A stretch of 64,000 nucleotides of DNA from Bacillus sp. T3 (GTDB lineage Bacteria > Bacillota > Bacilli > Bacillales > Cytobacillaceae). The position numbers and the translations under genes were made by a program. Each line of letters opens with the position of its first letter. Positions within the stretch are counted from its first letter, which is position 1. Of this stretch, positions 1 to 8,237 are shown piece after piece. Under the pieces are notes generated by a model that was not told where the DNA came from, did not search any database, and worked only from the letters and a program-made list of their open reading frames with translations. The stretch is from positions 1,674,001 through 1,738,000 of the forward strand of contig NZ_CP137761.1 in NCBI RefSeq assembly GCF_033449965.1, read 5' to 3'.

Positions 1-1
1 C

Positions 2-253
2 CCTGCCGTGACGCAAGCTTTAACACAGGCAGCGAAAAAACCAAATCATTTAGTTACCGTTTTTGCTGGTCAAGAAAAGGATGCCACAGCAAAAATGCGT
101 GAATATTTTACCGGATATGAACCATCTTCACCATCAATGGCTCTGTTAAAAGGAAAAGAAGTAGTCCACTTCATTCCTCGTCATGAAATTGAAGGTCAAA
201 CAATGGAAGCGATTATGGAGAATCTCCTCACCGCTTTAAATGAAAACTGTTAA
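2..253 (+). CDS. brxA: Bacilliredoxin BrxA/BrxB family (YphP/YqiW), C-terminal part
   Basis: The gene enters from the left edge, so only the last ~83 residues are visible; the catalytic CxC region lies outside the window. The visible part has the family's closing pattern, ending in HEIEGQTMEAIMENL and a C-terminal Cys. Bacilliredoxins remove bacillithiol from S-bacillithiolated proteins in the Firmicutes cytoplasm. The choice of brxA (yphP) over brxB (yqiW) rests on synteny: the next genes are ypiP-, ypjP-, thyA- and dfrA-like as in B. subtilis. The family is clear; the paralogue is inferred. Confidence 0.85.
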   Translation, partial: PAVTQALTQAAKKPNHLVTVFAGQEKDATAKMREYFTGYEPSSPSMALLKGKEVVHFIPRHEIEGQTMEAIMENLLTALNENC

Positions 254-258
254 TTTCA

Positions 259-286
259 AAGAGATGCTGCGGCATCTCTTTTATTA
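259..286 (+). terminator. Rho-independent terminator after brxA
   Basis: A 9-bp stem (AAGAGATGC / GCATCTCTT) with a short loop is followed by a T-rich tail, six bases after the stop codon. Confidence 0.8.
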
Positions 287-305
287 TAGGCTGTATTAAA
301 TTTGT

Positions 306-437
306 CTGTTGATTTCCGCTGCAGGCACTCCCTTTCCGCGGGGGAGTCCTGGAGCCTCCTCGGCGCTTTAGCGCCTGTGGGGTCTCCCAAGACACCTTCT
401 CCCGCAGGAGTCTCGCACCTTCCGTTCCAATCAACAG
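306..437. repeat. GC-rich dispersed intergenic repeat, copy 1
   Basis: About 132 bp, far more GC-rich than its surroundings, bounded by GTTGATT and AATCAAC. It contains the internal palindrome GGCGCTTTAGCGCC. A second copy in inverted orientation lies at about 5405-5537 and matches at nearly every position. It lies between genes and encodes nothing convincing. Elements with CCGCGGAAAG and GAGACTCCTGCGGGAG cores are, to my knowledge, common between genes in Bacillaceae. Confidence 0.85.
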
Positions 438-562
438 AGTGCCAAAAAATTAAAATCGTTCTTTAACACATCCTTTTATAAGGATAAATTCCTTTTGAAG
501 CTTTACTGCAACAATAATTCATTCAATATAGGTTATAATAGGGAAAAACGATAGGTGAAGAC

Positions 563-1340
563 ATGTTTATTACGACAGCAGGTAGAACAAATTTGCAACT
601 GAATCATCAAGCGATGAAAGTGGCTGAAGAATTACAGATTCCTTATATGGAACGAAATAAAAAATCGGTGAGCACACTTCAAGATGTAGCTAAGGATGAT
701 TGTATTGTTGTTGGGAAAAAACGACTGGAACTATACCCATATCAAGAGCCAGATCCGTTCTTTTTTCACCCTAATTCTGCAATGTTTCGAATAAAAAGGC
801 TGATAAATAACGAGCATGATCCTTTCCTCGATGCCGCTAAAATCGAAAAAGGTATGACTCTATTAGATTGTACACTGGGACTGGCATCTGATAGTATTAT
901 TGCAAGCTATGCCGTTAGTGTAACGGGAAGTGTTGTCGGAATCGAGGGGAATAAATATTTAGCCTATATGGTTAAAGAAGGATTACAGCAATGGGATTCC
1001 GGAACTCTTGTTAATGAACGAAGCGATGAAAATGATTGAAATCCATTACGCAAACTCTTATGATTTCTTAAAGGCGCAAAAATCTGCCAGCTTTGATGTC
1101 GTTTATTTCGATCCGATGTTTGAAGAGCCTGTCATTGAATCTGATGGAATAAAATCGTTGAGTCGGTTTGCAATTCATGATGATTTAACTCATGAAATCA
1201 TGAAGGAAGCGTATAGAGTAGCAAGGCACAGGATTGTGCTGAAGGACCATTTTCGTAGCGAACGTTTTAACAAATATGGATTTAACGTGATGATAAGAAA
1301 GTCTTCCAAATTCCATTTTGGTACAATTGAAAAACGATAA
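563..1340 (+). CDS. ypiP: YpiP-like class I SAM-dependent methyltransferase (one frameshift as sequenced)
   Basis: Two overlapping frames together make one protein of about 258 residues. The first gives the N-terminus and a motif I-like stretch (LLDCTLGLASDS); the second continues with motif IV-like FDVVYFDPMF. This resembles small RsmJ-like methyltransferases; the substrate is unknown. The frame breaks near 999-1005, where removing one A from CCGGAAC gives a continuous protein (WDSGLLLMNEAMKM). The symbol is from synteny with the B. subtilis ypiP-ypjP-thyB-dfrA order. A sequencing error is more likely than true inactivation. Confidence 0.65.
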
Positions 1341-1423
1341 AAAGAGTACTACTTTTTTTTATTGAATATAAGAGTATAATATATCGTAATAATACTAGAG
1401 TTCTACATATTGGAGGATCAACA

Positions 1424-2602
1424 ATGAACATCCATTCCGCAGATAGGATGAATGCTTTTACAGAAAGCGTTTTTGCAGAACTAACACATTTAAAAAAGTC
1501 GCAGCTCGCCAAAGGGCATCATGTTATTGATTTAAGTATTGGAAGCCCGGATTTGCCTCCACCTGTTTTTGTTCAAAACAAACTAAAAGAATTGGTCGAA
1601 CTAGGGAATTCATTTGCTTATTCATTAAGCGGTACTGCTGATTTTAATCAAGCGGTCGCAGACTATTATAATAGAAGTTTCTCTGTAAGACTAAATCCAG
1701 AAGATGAAGTTCTCTTGTTAATGGGGTCGCAGGATGGTTTAGTCCATCTACCGCTCGTTTTATGCAACCCTGGTGACTATATCCTTATGCCGGATCCTGG
1801 GTATACAGCTTATTTTGCAGGCGCAAAGCTTGCATCTGCTGAAATTTACCCGATGCCATTATTAAAAGAAAATCAATTTTTGCCAAATTTGGCAGAGATT
1901 CCTGAAGAAATTATTGAAAAAACTAAATTAATGATATTGAACTTTCCTGGAAACCCTGTACCCGCACTGGCTACTGAGGAGTTTTTTTCGGAAGTTGTTC
2001 AGTTTGCGAAAAAACATAATATTGTTGTGCTTCATGATTTTGCTTATTCCGAACTCTATTTTGATGAGAAGCCGATTAGCTTTTTATCTGTTCCGGGTGC
2101 AATTGATGTTGGAATTGAAATGAACTCTCTTTCAAAAAGCTTTAGTATGGCAGGAGCTAGGATTGCTTATGCGGCAGGTAATGCGGAAGTTCTTAGTATG
2201 TTGGGACAACTAAAGTCCAACCTTGATTATGGGGTATTTTTACCTGTACAAGCTGCAGCGTGTTTAGCCTTAAGAGACACTTCTAATTATCTCGATCAAA
2301 ACCGACAGATTTATAAGAAGAGGCGAGACTTGTTAGTGAATGGATTTAAGGAGCTGGGCTGGACCATCGAAAGCCCGAAAGCATCGATGTTTATTTGGGC
2401 TAAAATACCTGAAGGATACACATCAAAAAGCTTTACGATTCAATTAATTGAGAAAGCGAATGTTGTTGTTACTCCAGGGAATGCATTTGGGCAATGGGGA
2501 GAAGGATATGTTCGGATTGCCCTAGTTCAGCCAGAATCAGAAATAGTACAAGCATTAGAAAATATCCGCAAAAGTGGCATACTGCACACGCAAGTTAAGT
2601 GA
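1424..2602 (+). CDS. Class I/II PLP aminotransferase (DapL/PatA-like)
   Basis: A 392-residue fold-type I aminotransferase. The PLP lysine is in NSLSKSFSMAGARIAY and the substrate-binding NFPGNP segment is present near residue 175. Overall it looks like the LL-diaminopimelate aminotransferase-like branch often annotated in Bacillus, but the amino donor and acceptor cannot be told from sequence. The start is an ATG preceded by GGAGGATC. The gene sits between ypiP and ypjP; B. subtilis does not have it there as far as I recall. Confidence 0.8.
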   Translation: MNIHSADRMNAFTESVFAELTHLKKSQLAKGHHVIDLSIGSPDLPPPVFVQNKLKELVELGNSFAYSLSGTADFNQAVADYYNRSFSVRLNPEDEVLLLMGSQDGLVHLPLVLCNPGDYILMPDPGYTAYFAGAKLASAEIYPMPLLKENQFLPNLAEIPEEIIEKTKLMILNFPGNPVPALATEEFFSEVVQFAKKHNIVVLHDFAYSELYFDEKPISFLSVPGAIDVGIEMNSLSKSFSMAGARIAYAAGNAEVLSMLGQLKSNLDYGVFLPVQAAACLALRDTSNYLDQNRQIYKKRRDLLVNGFKELGWTIESPKASMFIWAKIPEGYTSKSFTIQLIEKANVVVTPGNAFGQWGEGYVRIALVQPESEIVQALENIRKSGILHTQVK

Positions 2603-2619
2603 GTTAGAAAGGAGCATCA

Positions 2620-3252
2620 TTGTCCATGCCAAAATGGTTACAAAAATCGCTAGTTGTTTTAATTTCCGTTTTAACGTTCGGCCTTGTCACTCCGCCACAA
2701 ACCCTGTTAATTGATAAAGTTGATAGAGAAAAAACATTAGAGAGTGAAACCATTGTAGAGGTATCGTCTAATGTTGCTTCGGAAACATCGTTAGAAAATC
2801 GAACAAGCGACTTTCTGCAAGAACGCGAAGAAAATCTACTGTCTACTAAACAAAAATGGGTACAATTACGCGTAAAGGATGCAGAAGAACAATCCTTTAC
2901 AAAATTTGGTCAAAAAATCAAACCAATAATTAAAGATGATTTTCATGAAGTGATTCTGCCAAATATTGAAAAGGTGATATCATCTGTTGCGGAACAATAT
3001 CCTGAAGACGATTTAGTTCATCTAGCTGTATCAGAAGGGCCAAGTAAAGGAAGGTCAGAACGAATCTTCCATATTACAAATCAAAAAACGGGGATAGATG
3101 TCATTCGCTTTCATGTCCGTCGGGACCAACCACCACAGGAGGGTTATTGGTTTAATTTTCACTATCATACTTATCACGACCAATATCAAGCCCATCATGA
3201 TTTAGGTTCTATCTATTGGGCAAAAAATACTCCTCCTAATTGGATGAGTTAA
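2620..3252 (+). CDS. ypjP: YpjP-like family protein
   Basis: A 210-residue protein with a hydrophobic N-terminus (KSLVVLISVLTFGLV) that looks like a signal peptide or anchor. Then comes a charged linker and a C-terminal domain with the pattern FNFHYHTYHDQYQAHHDLG and WAKNTPPNW. Function is unknown; the family is found beside thyA/dfrA in Bacillus. AAAGGAG at 2608-2614 suits a TTG start at 2620; an in-frame ATG at 2626 is the alternative. It lies 17 bases after the aminotransferase stop and is likely cotranscribed. Confidence 0.75.
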   Translation: MSMPKWLQKSLVVLISVLTFGLVTPPQTLLIDKVDREKTLESETIVEVSSNVASETSLENRTSDFLQEREENLLSTKQKWVQLRVKDAEEQSFTKFGQKIKPIIKDDFHEVILPNIEKVISSVAEQYPEDDLVHLAVSEGPSKGRSERIFHITNQKTGIDVIRFHVRRDQPPQEGYWFNFHYHTYHDQYQAHHDLGSIYWAKNTPPNWMS

Positions 3253-3324
3253 TATTCACCATAATTTCGTTTATTTTCAGACAGAGATGAAAACATTATA
3301 TAAAAACAAATAGAGGATTTTTAG

Positions 3325-3365
3325 CTAAAAGGACGGATCAGTCAAATGAGTCACCATCCTTTTAG
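3325..3365 (+). other. Inverted repeat in the terC leader
   Basis: CTAAAAGGA and TCCTTTTAG form a 9-bp stem around a 23-base loop, 27 bases before the terC start. There is no T run after it, so it is not a standard terminator. I looked for a yybP-ykoY manganese riboswitch, common before Bacillus terC genes, and could not recognise one. Confidence 0.4.
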
Positions 3366-3391
3366 AATGTAAATGATTGGGGAGCTTTTTC

Positions 3392-4288
3392 ATGATGCAA
3401 GACTTTATTAACACATATGCTCAGTTTTTTGATTTTCATATGTGGGTACAGGTATTAACAGATCCAGTTAGCTGGGGGTTAATTGGAACGCTAGTAATTT
3501 TAGAAGGGTTGCTATCTGCAGACAACGCCCTTGTGCTCGCGGTTATGGTTAAACATTTACCGGCAAATAAACGAAAAAAAGCATTGTTCTACGGATTGAT
3601 AGGCGCTTACACATTTCGTTTCATTGCCATCGGCGTCGGAGTTTATTTAATCAAGTTATGGTGGGTTAAGGTACTTGGTGCTGGATACTTAGCTTGGTTA
3701 TCGATTAAGTATTTTATCGACCGCCGAAAAGGTGTCGATGTTGAAGAAGATGTAGAAGGACTAAATCAAAATGGATTATTTTTTAGACTTTTTGGAACCT
3801 TTTGGGGAACGGTTGTTTCAGTTGAATTAATGGACATCGCCTTTTCCGTTGATAGTGTTTTAGCTGCATTTGGAATCAGTCAGGAAGTTTGGGTTTTATT
3901 AATGGGCGGTATCCTTGGCGTTCTCATGATGCGTGGGGTCGCCTGGGTATTTTTAAAACTAATTGATCACGTTCCTGAGCTAGAGGCAACAGCGTACATT
4001 CTCATTTTGATCATCGCTTTAAAGATGTTTGTTGGTGTCTTTGGTGTCCATATTGATCATATCTATTTCTTTATTGTTTTATTAATCACATTTGGTGCTA
4101 CCTTTGTTGTTCATTTTATGAAAAAAAGAAAGCAAGCAGTCAACCCGGAAGTTAATCATGAAAAAACAGCTGATCCTGTAATTTGCAGAGTCAGCTGTTT
4201 TTTTGTACAGAATTTTAATTGGAATAATTTGGGATATAGTGGATCAAATGTGAAGGACAATGGCAATCGGATGCACCAAATCCTTTGA
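3392..4288 (+). CDS. TerC family membrane protein (YceF/YkoY-like, manganese efflux)
   Basis: A hydrophobic protein with about seven to eight membrane segments. It has TerC hallmark acidic motifs in membrane helices: LEGLLSADNALVLAVM near the N-terminus and MDIAFSVDSVLAAFG in the middle. Bacillus homologues take part in manganese export and metalation of exported enzymes. The start is the ATG after GGGGAG. As sequenced, the frame runs through its own terminator at 4161-4207 and overlaps the convergent gene. One extra A in the A6 run at 4161 would end it at about 4172 with ~260 residues, the usual family length, so the last ~40 codons are probably an artefact. Confidence 0.85.
   Translation: MMQDFINTYAQFFDFHMWVQVLTDPVSWGLIGTLVILEGLLSADNALVLAVMVKHLPANKRKKALFYGLIGAYTFRFIAIGVGVYLIKLWWVKVLGAGYLAWLSIKYFIDRRKGVDVEEDVEGLNQNGLFFRLFGTFWGTVVSVELMDIAFSVDSVLAAFGISQEVWVLLMGGILGVLMMRGVAWVFLKLIDHVPELEATAYILILIIALKMFVGVFGVHIDHIYFFIVLLITFGATFVVHFMKKRKQAVNPEVNHEKTADPVICRVSCFFVQNFNWNNLGYSGSNVKDNGNRMHQIL
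4161..4207 (+). terminator. Terminator after terC
   Basis: AAAAAACAGCTGA and TCAGCTGTTTTTT form a 13-base stem followed by T residues. It lies inside the terC frame as sequenced and may also serve the convergent gene at 4215-4601. Confidence 0.85.
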
Positions 4289-4601
4289 TTGGCAGCGTTC
4301 CATTCACTTCCTTCCTTAATTTCTCAGCAAGGAGACACTCTCCATTTTCCAACTCGTATGTTATAATTTTAGTAATCTCACAATAAGGACGCAAATAATC
4401 GATATGCCATCTTTTTGGTTTCTCGATTTTTTTATGCCGATTTAAGCGGTGAACTATAGCTCTTTTTGCGCTTCCGACATAAATGTACGCACCTTTTGGA
4501 AAATGGTAGGTTCCTAGTTTTCCAATTGGAATCTCTATGTCTTCTATTAGGTCAAGGTGAACGGCGTATAGTGAGTGGTTCTTATCTATTTTTTCTATCA
4601 T
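4215..4601 (-). CDS. DUF123 / GIY-YIG-type (Uri superfamily) nuclease-like protein
   Basis: A 128-residue protein with a GIY-YIG-like core: YAVHLDL, then GAYIYVGSAKRAIVHRLNRH, followed by KRWHIDYLRPY and a C-terminal FGASDCHCPSHLIHY. This matches the DUF123 family known from archaea and bacteria, whose role is uncertain. The start has a good ribosome site on the reverse strand (GGAGG, eight bases before ATG). It converges with terC and diverges from the metalloprotease gene. Confidence 0.75.
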   Translation of the reverse strand: MIEKIDKNHSLYAVHLDLIEDIEIPIGKLGTYHFPKGAYIYVGSAKRAIVHRLNRHKKIEKPKRWHIDYLRPYCEITKIITYELENGECLLAEKLRKEVNGTLPIKGFGASDCHCPSHLIHYIPNYSN

Positions 4602-4638
4602 TCAATAATCCTCCAATATATATGAAAAGGAGAGGCAT

Positions 4639-5349
4639 ATGCGGAAATTAATCATCTTAGTTATTTTGATTGCTTTCTCCGTTCCTTTATTAGGTCATAC
4701 CCAGGCGAAAGGTGATGGAATTGCTCTACGTGATTACACACCGCAATCCACATTATTACAATCTCTTCAGCTACGTTCACAGGCACAGCTTGGCAAACTC
4801 GTTTATTTACCAGAATCAGATTTTGATCAAGCAGAAGCATCGAAAATTATCTCGCGCTTAGACAAGCTTCCTAGTACCATTTTATCAAAAATGGTTGAGG
4901 AGGGAATACAACTGCATCTGTTTGAGGGAAATTTAACGGATCAACCAACAGCAGAGCATTTAAAGGGTGTTATTCCAAGAGGGTATACTAGTAATAAAAC
5001 ATGGGATGATGTTCCAGGTGTAGGGGGTTCGAAGGTAGTCCTTGTCAAAATTGGGGCCAGTGCGAAAGGAAGCGGGCATGGGTCTGTTAATTTAGAGCTT
5101 CATGAGCTCGCCCATTCAATCGATCGCTATGTCTACGACGAAATCCGCTCAAACCCTACTTATTTGAAAATATGGAAGCAGGAGCGTAATATCTTATTTC
5201 CAGGTCAATCCTACTTTATAAATTATCCAGAAGAGTACTTTGCCGAAACCTTTGCGATGTACTATCTAAGTGAAGAGACGAAAGAAATATTAAAAAAAGA
5301 GGCCCCAAAAACATATGCTTTTTTTAATAGCTTATCTACGATAAAATAA
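4639..5349 (+). CDS. Secreted lethal-factor-like zinc metalloprotease (ATLF-like domain)
   Basis: 236 residues starting with a signal peptide (about residues 1-24). The catalytic region has HELAHSID (HExxH) and downstream PEEYFAETFAMYYLS, where the second Glu probably completes the zinc site. This layout is that of the anthrax toxin lethal factor N/C-terminal-like family, found widely in Bacillus as small secreted proteins. It lacks the other toxin domains, so it is not a lethal factor; the natural substrate is unknown. AAAAGGAGAGG precedes the ATG. Confidence 0.8.
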   Translation: MRKLIILVILIAFSVPLLGHTQAKGDGIALRDYTPQSTLLQSLQLRSQAQLGKLVYLPESDFDQAEASKIISRLDKLPSTILSKMVEEGIQLHLFEGNLTDQPTAEHLKGVIPRGYTSNKTWDDVPGVGGSKVVLVKIGASAKGSGHGSVNLELHELAHSIDRYVYDEIRSNPTYLKIWKQERNILFPGQSYFINYPEEYFAETFAMYYLSEETKEILKKEAPKTYAFFNSLSTIK

Positions 5350-5404
5350 AACTTAAATGTTACATTAATAGGCAGTGTTAAAGTTCATTATTGATTTTGT
5401 TCAC

Positions 5405-5537
5405 TTGTTGATTGGAGCGGAAGGCGCGAGACTCCTGCGGGAGAAGCGTGTCACGGGAGACCCCACAGGCGCATAGCGCCGAGGAGGCTCCCTGGACTCC
5501 CCGCGGAAAGCGAGTGCCTGGAGCGGAAATCAACAAT
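5405..5537. repeat. GC-rich dispersed intergenic repeat, copy 2 (inverted)
   Basis: Inverted copy of the element at 306-437, bounded by TTGTTGATT and AATCAACAA, with central palindrome GGCGCATAGCGCC. It fills most of the space between the metalloprotease gene and thyA and ends 40 bases before the thyA start. Confidence 0.85.
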
Positions 5538-5576
5538 CGAGCTTAACATTGCCAGTTAGTAAAGGTGTGTAGACAA

Positions 5577-6371
5577 ATGGAACAATATTTGCAGCTATGT
5601 AAGGATCTTTTAGAAAACGGAGTGAAAAAAGAGGACCGAACAGGAACGGGTACAATCAGCACATTTGGTTATCAAATGAGATTTGATCTGAAAGAAGGTT
5701 TTCCTCTTATCACAACAAAAAAGCTACATTTGAAATCGATTATTCATGAACTTCTTTGGTTTTTAAATGGTGACACAAATGTCAAATACCTACAGGATCA
5801 TGGAGTTCGTATTTGGAATGAATGGGCAGATGAAAACGGTGAACTCGGACCGGTATACGGGCATCAATGGCGTTCGTGGACGGGTGCAGATGGTACAACT
5901 GTGGACCAAATAAGTGATCTGATTCATCAGTTAAAAAACAATCCAGATTCAAGAAGATTAATTGTTAATTCCTGGAATGTGACAGAGATCCCAAAAATGG
6001 CTCTTCCGCCGTGCCACTGTATGTTCCAATTTTACGTTGCAGATGGAAAACTTTCATGTCAGCTTTATCAACGTTCAGCTGATGTGTTTCTTGGGGTGCC
6101 ATTCAATATTGCCTCTTATGCACTGCTTACTTTAATGGTTGCCCAAGTATGTGATTTAGAGCCTGGTGAGTTTATTCATACATTCGGTGACACGCATATT
6201 TATTTAAACCATCTAGACCAGGTAAAACTTCAATTATCGCGCGAGCCGCGCACCTTACCAACGATGAAGCTGAACCCGGAAGTGAAGGACATTTTCAGCT
6301 TTAAGTTTGAAGATTTTAGCTTGGAGGGTTATGACCCGCATCCTCACATTAAGGGGGTAGTCAGTGTATGA
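5577..6371 (+). CDS. thyA: Thymidylate synthase (ThyA type)
   Basis: 264 residues, the standard length of the short bacterial ThyA form. It makes dTMP from dUMP using methylenetetrahydrofolate. The active-site Cys is in LPPCHCMFQF, and QRSADVFLGVPFNIASYA and FGDTHIYLNH are the classic nucleotide-binding and folate segments. The ATG at 5577 sits after AAAGGTGTG; a GTG at 5565 is less likely. The gene overlaps dfrA by four bases, so the two are translated together and recycle the dihydrofolate made. Confidence 0.97.
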   Translation: MEQYLQLCKDLLENGVKKEDRTGTGTISTFGYQMRFDLKEGFPLITTKKLHLKSIIHELLWFLNGDTNVKYLQDHGVRIWNEWADENGELGPVYGHQWRSWTGADGTTVDQISDLIHQLKNNPDSRRLIVNSWNVTEIPKMALPPCHCMFQFYVADGKLSCQLYQRSADVFLGVPFNIASYALLTLMVAQVCDLEPGEFIHTFGDTHIYLNHLDQVKLQLSREPRTLPTMKLNPEVKDIFSFKFEDFSLEGYDPHPHIKGVVSV

Positions 6372-6856
6372 TCTCATTAATATGGGCAATGGATGTAAAT
6401 CGGGTAATTGGCAAAGATAATCAGCTTCCGTGGCATTTACCTGAGGATTTGAAGTTTTTTAAAAGAACGACGATGGGACACCCAATTGCAATGGGAAGAA
6501 AAACACATGAATCAATTGGTCGCCCCCTCCCTGGTAGGGAAAATATCATCGTCACAAGAAATAAGGACTATTCCAGTGAAGGCTGTACTGTCCTTCATTC
6601 TGTTGAAGAGCTAATAGAGTTTTCAAGAGGATTAAAAGAACAAGAAATTTTTGTTATTGGCGGGGCAGAAATCTTTAAAGAAGTATTTCCAGTTGCAGAT
6701 CGCCTGTATATTACGAAGATTGATTATTCATTTGATGGGGATACTTATTTCCCTGAAATCGCAATGGATGAATGGAATGAAATTTTCCATGAACCTGGAT
6801 TAAAGGATGAGAAAAATCCATACGATTACGAGTTTTTCACTTATGAACGGAAGTAA
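6368..6856 (+). CDS. dfrA: Dihydrofolate reductase
   Basis: 162 residues of a chromosomal DHFR. Motifs are ISLIWAMDVNRVIGKDNQLPWHLPEDLK split over the N-terminus, MGRKTHESIGRPLPGR, and FVIGGAEIFKEVFP. It reduces dihydrofolate with NADPH, regenerating the ThyA cofactor. The start overlaps the thyA stop (ATGA), with AAGGGGG upstream. Confidence 0.97.
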   Translation: MISLIWAMDVNRVIGKDNQLPWHLPEDLKFFKRTTMGHPIAMGRKTHESIGRPLPGRENIIVTRNKDYSSEGCTVLHSVEELIEFSRGLKEQEIFVIGGAEIFKEVFPVADRLYITKIDYSFDGDTYFPEIAMDEWNEIFHEPGLKDEKNPYDYEFFTYERK

Positions 6857-6871
6857 ATAATATTGATACAA

Positions 6872-6914
6872 GTAACCCAAGCGGCAATAATCACCGACTT
6901 GGGTTATTTTTTAT
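6872..6914 (+). terminator. Terminator after thyA-dfrA
   Basis: TAACCCAAG and CTTGGGTTA pair across a 16-base loop and are followed by a run of T residues. Confidence 0.85.
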
Positions 6915-7016
6915 TCGACCCCCCACGCGATTTCGAAAAATTTTCCATAATTACATACCTCACAAAAGAATCCTTGCTATATAATGAAGAAATAGATTTT
7001 GGAGGTGCATACGTTC

Positions 7017-7752
7017 ATGTTTCGATTAATTGCCTTTTTCAGTTATTTTGTTGGCTTTCTTTTATATAGCATACCGACATTATCCAAAATGAAAAAGCTT
7101 GATCCATCCATACCAGTTGCTCAAAAAAATAAAATGATTCATGAAATCCCTCGAAAATGGTCGCAAACAATCATGAAAATTACAGGTTCCAAGATCATTG
7201 TCGAGGGGCAAGAGAATATTCCAGATGGTCCAGTTGTCATTGTTTGTAACCATGTTGGTGATTTCGATATTCCAGTTTTGTTAGGGTTCGTTAATAAACC
7301 ATTTGGGTTTATTTCAAAAATTGAGGTTAGTAAGGTTCCAATTCTTTCATCCTGGATGAAGGTGATGAATTGTGTGTTTCTAGATCGAAAGGATCGTAGA
7401 CAATCAGTTAGAGCGATTAAAGAGGCAGCTGCAAGCGTAAAAGAGGGACATTCCCTAGTGCTTTTTCCAGAGGGGACCAGAAGCAAGGGTGGGGCTGTGG
7501 GAGAGTTTAAACCAGGTGGGTTCAGAATTGCAATAGATGCCAATGCTCCAATTGTTCCAATATCGATTAGTGGAACTGCTGATGTTTTTGAAAAGAATAA
7601 TCGCTTAGTCCTGGCCTGCAACAATTAGAATTCATATTGGTAAACCGATTCTATCACATTTAACAACAAATCCTGCATCCATCAAGGAAGTGGCGGAAGA
7701 GACAAGACAGTTTATTTTAGCAAACATGGACAAAAGAACGATTGCATCATGA
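7017..7752 (+). CDS. plsC: 1-acyl-sn-glycerol-3-phosphate acyltransferase (YpkP-like, one frameshift as sequenced)
   Basis: Lysophosphatidic acid acyltransferase of membrane phospholipid synthesis. The N-terminus carries a membrane segment. The acyltransferase motifs are CNHVGDFDIPVL (variant HxxxxD), FLDRKDRR, and FPEGTRSKGGAVGEFKPG. The start ATG follows GGAGGTG. The first frame stops at 7628; a second frame continues with PATIRIHIGKPI and ends at 7752. The break is at 7610-7614, reading CCTGG where CCGG restores the frame. Intact length would be about 245 residues, normal for the family. Synteny downstream of dfrA matches B. subtilis ypkP. Confidence 0.85.
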
Positions 7753-7753
7753 G

Positions 7754-7781
7754 AAAAGCCTCCGTATGAGAGGCTTTTTTC
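7754..7781 (+). terminator. Terminator after plsC
   Basis: AAAAGCCTC and GAGGCTTTT form a 9-bp stem with a 7-base loop and a T tail directly after the corrected plsC stop. Confidence 0.85.
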
Positions 7782-7828
7782 ATAATGTAAGCACATCATG
7801 ATCTGCATGAATTCGTCCTTACAAATCA

Positions 7829-8071
7829 TTATCCATACAAAGTGGAATTGGTTTCGTAGCTTTCTAGAACCTTCATCATCCCCTTGAATTCTCGGTCATC
7901 ACAAAATTCATCTTCGGTGAAATTTGTTTTAACCCATTCAATAAGCTCCTTAGGGCTATTAAATATCTCACCACTCGTATCACTTTTTCTAATCATAAAT
8001 CTTCCATTATCTTCATCAAGTGTAATTTCGACTGGTAAGGCACTGTCAAGGCTACATAATGAAAATTCCAT
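7829..8071 (-). CDS. Hypothetical small acidic protein
   Basis: 80 residues, unrecognised. It is rich in Asp and Glu, has no membrane segment or signal, and its composition looks like a genuine soluble protein (FNSPKELIEWVKTNFTEDEF). On the reverse strand GGGGTGAGG precedes the ATG. It lies alone between plsC and ilvA, opposite to both. In B. subtilis a different small gene (ypmP) is near ilvA; I see no resemblance. Confidence 0.6.
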   Translation of the reverse strand: MEFSLCSLDSALPVEITLDEDNGRFMIRKSDTSGEIFNSPKELIEWVKTNFTEDEFCDDREFKGMMKVLESYETNSTLYG

Positions 8072-8169
8072 TTCCTCACCCCAATCCCATTGTTATCTAG
8101 TATATGTGTTAATCACATTGTTTTATCCTAAAAAATAGTTTATAAAATTGAAATTTTAAAAAAATAACA

Positions 8170-8197
8170 TTGAAAACAAACCCCAAAGTGGTATAAT
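8170..8197 (+). promoter_or_regulatory. Vegetative promoter of ilvA
   Basis: TTGAAA and TATAAT separated by 16 bases, 41 bases before the ilvA ATG. No T-box or leader peptide is visible in the short leader. Confidence 0.65.
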
Positions 8198-8237
8198 TTA
8201 CGAATATTAATATCGGAAAAAGGAAGAAGGGTAAGAT

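Noticed and set aside
228..434. Reverse-strand reading frame of 68 codons at the first repeat
   Set aside because: It lies within the GC-rich repeat and has no ribosome site or family resemblance.
3253..3391. yybP-ykoY manganese riboswitch before terC
   Set aside because: The conserved purine-rich internal loops of this class could not be found; only a simple 9-bp stem is present.
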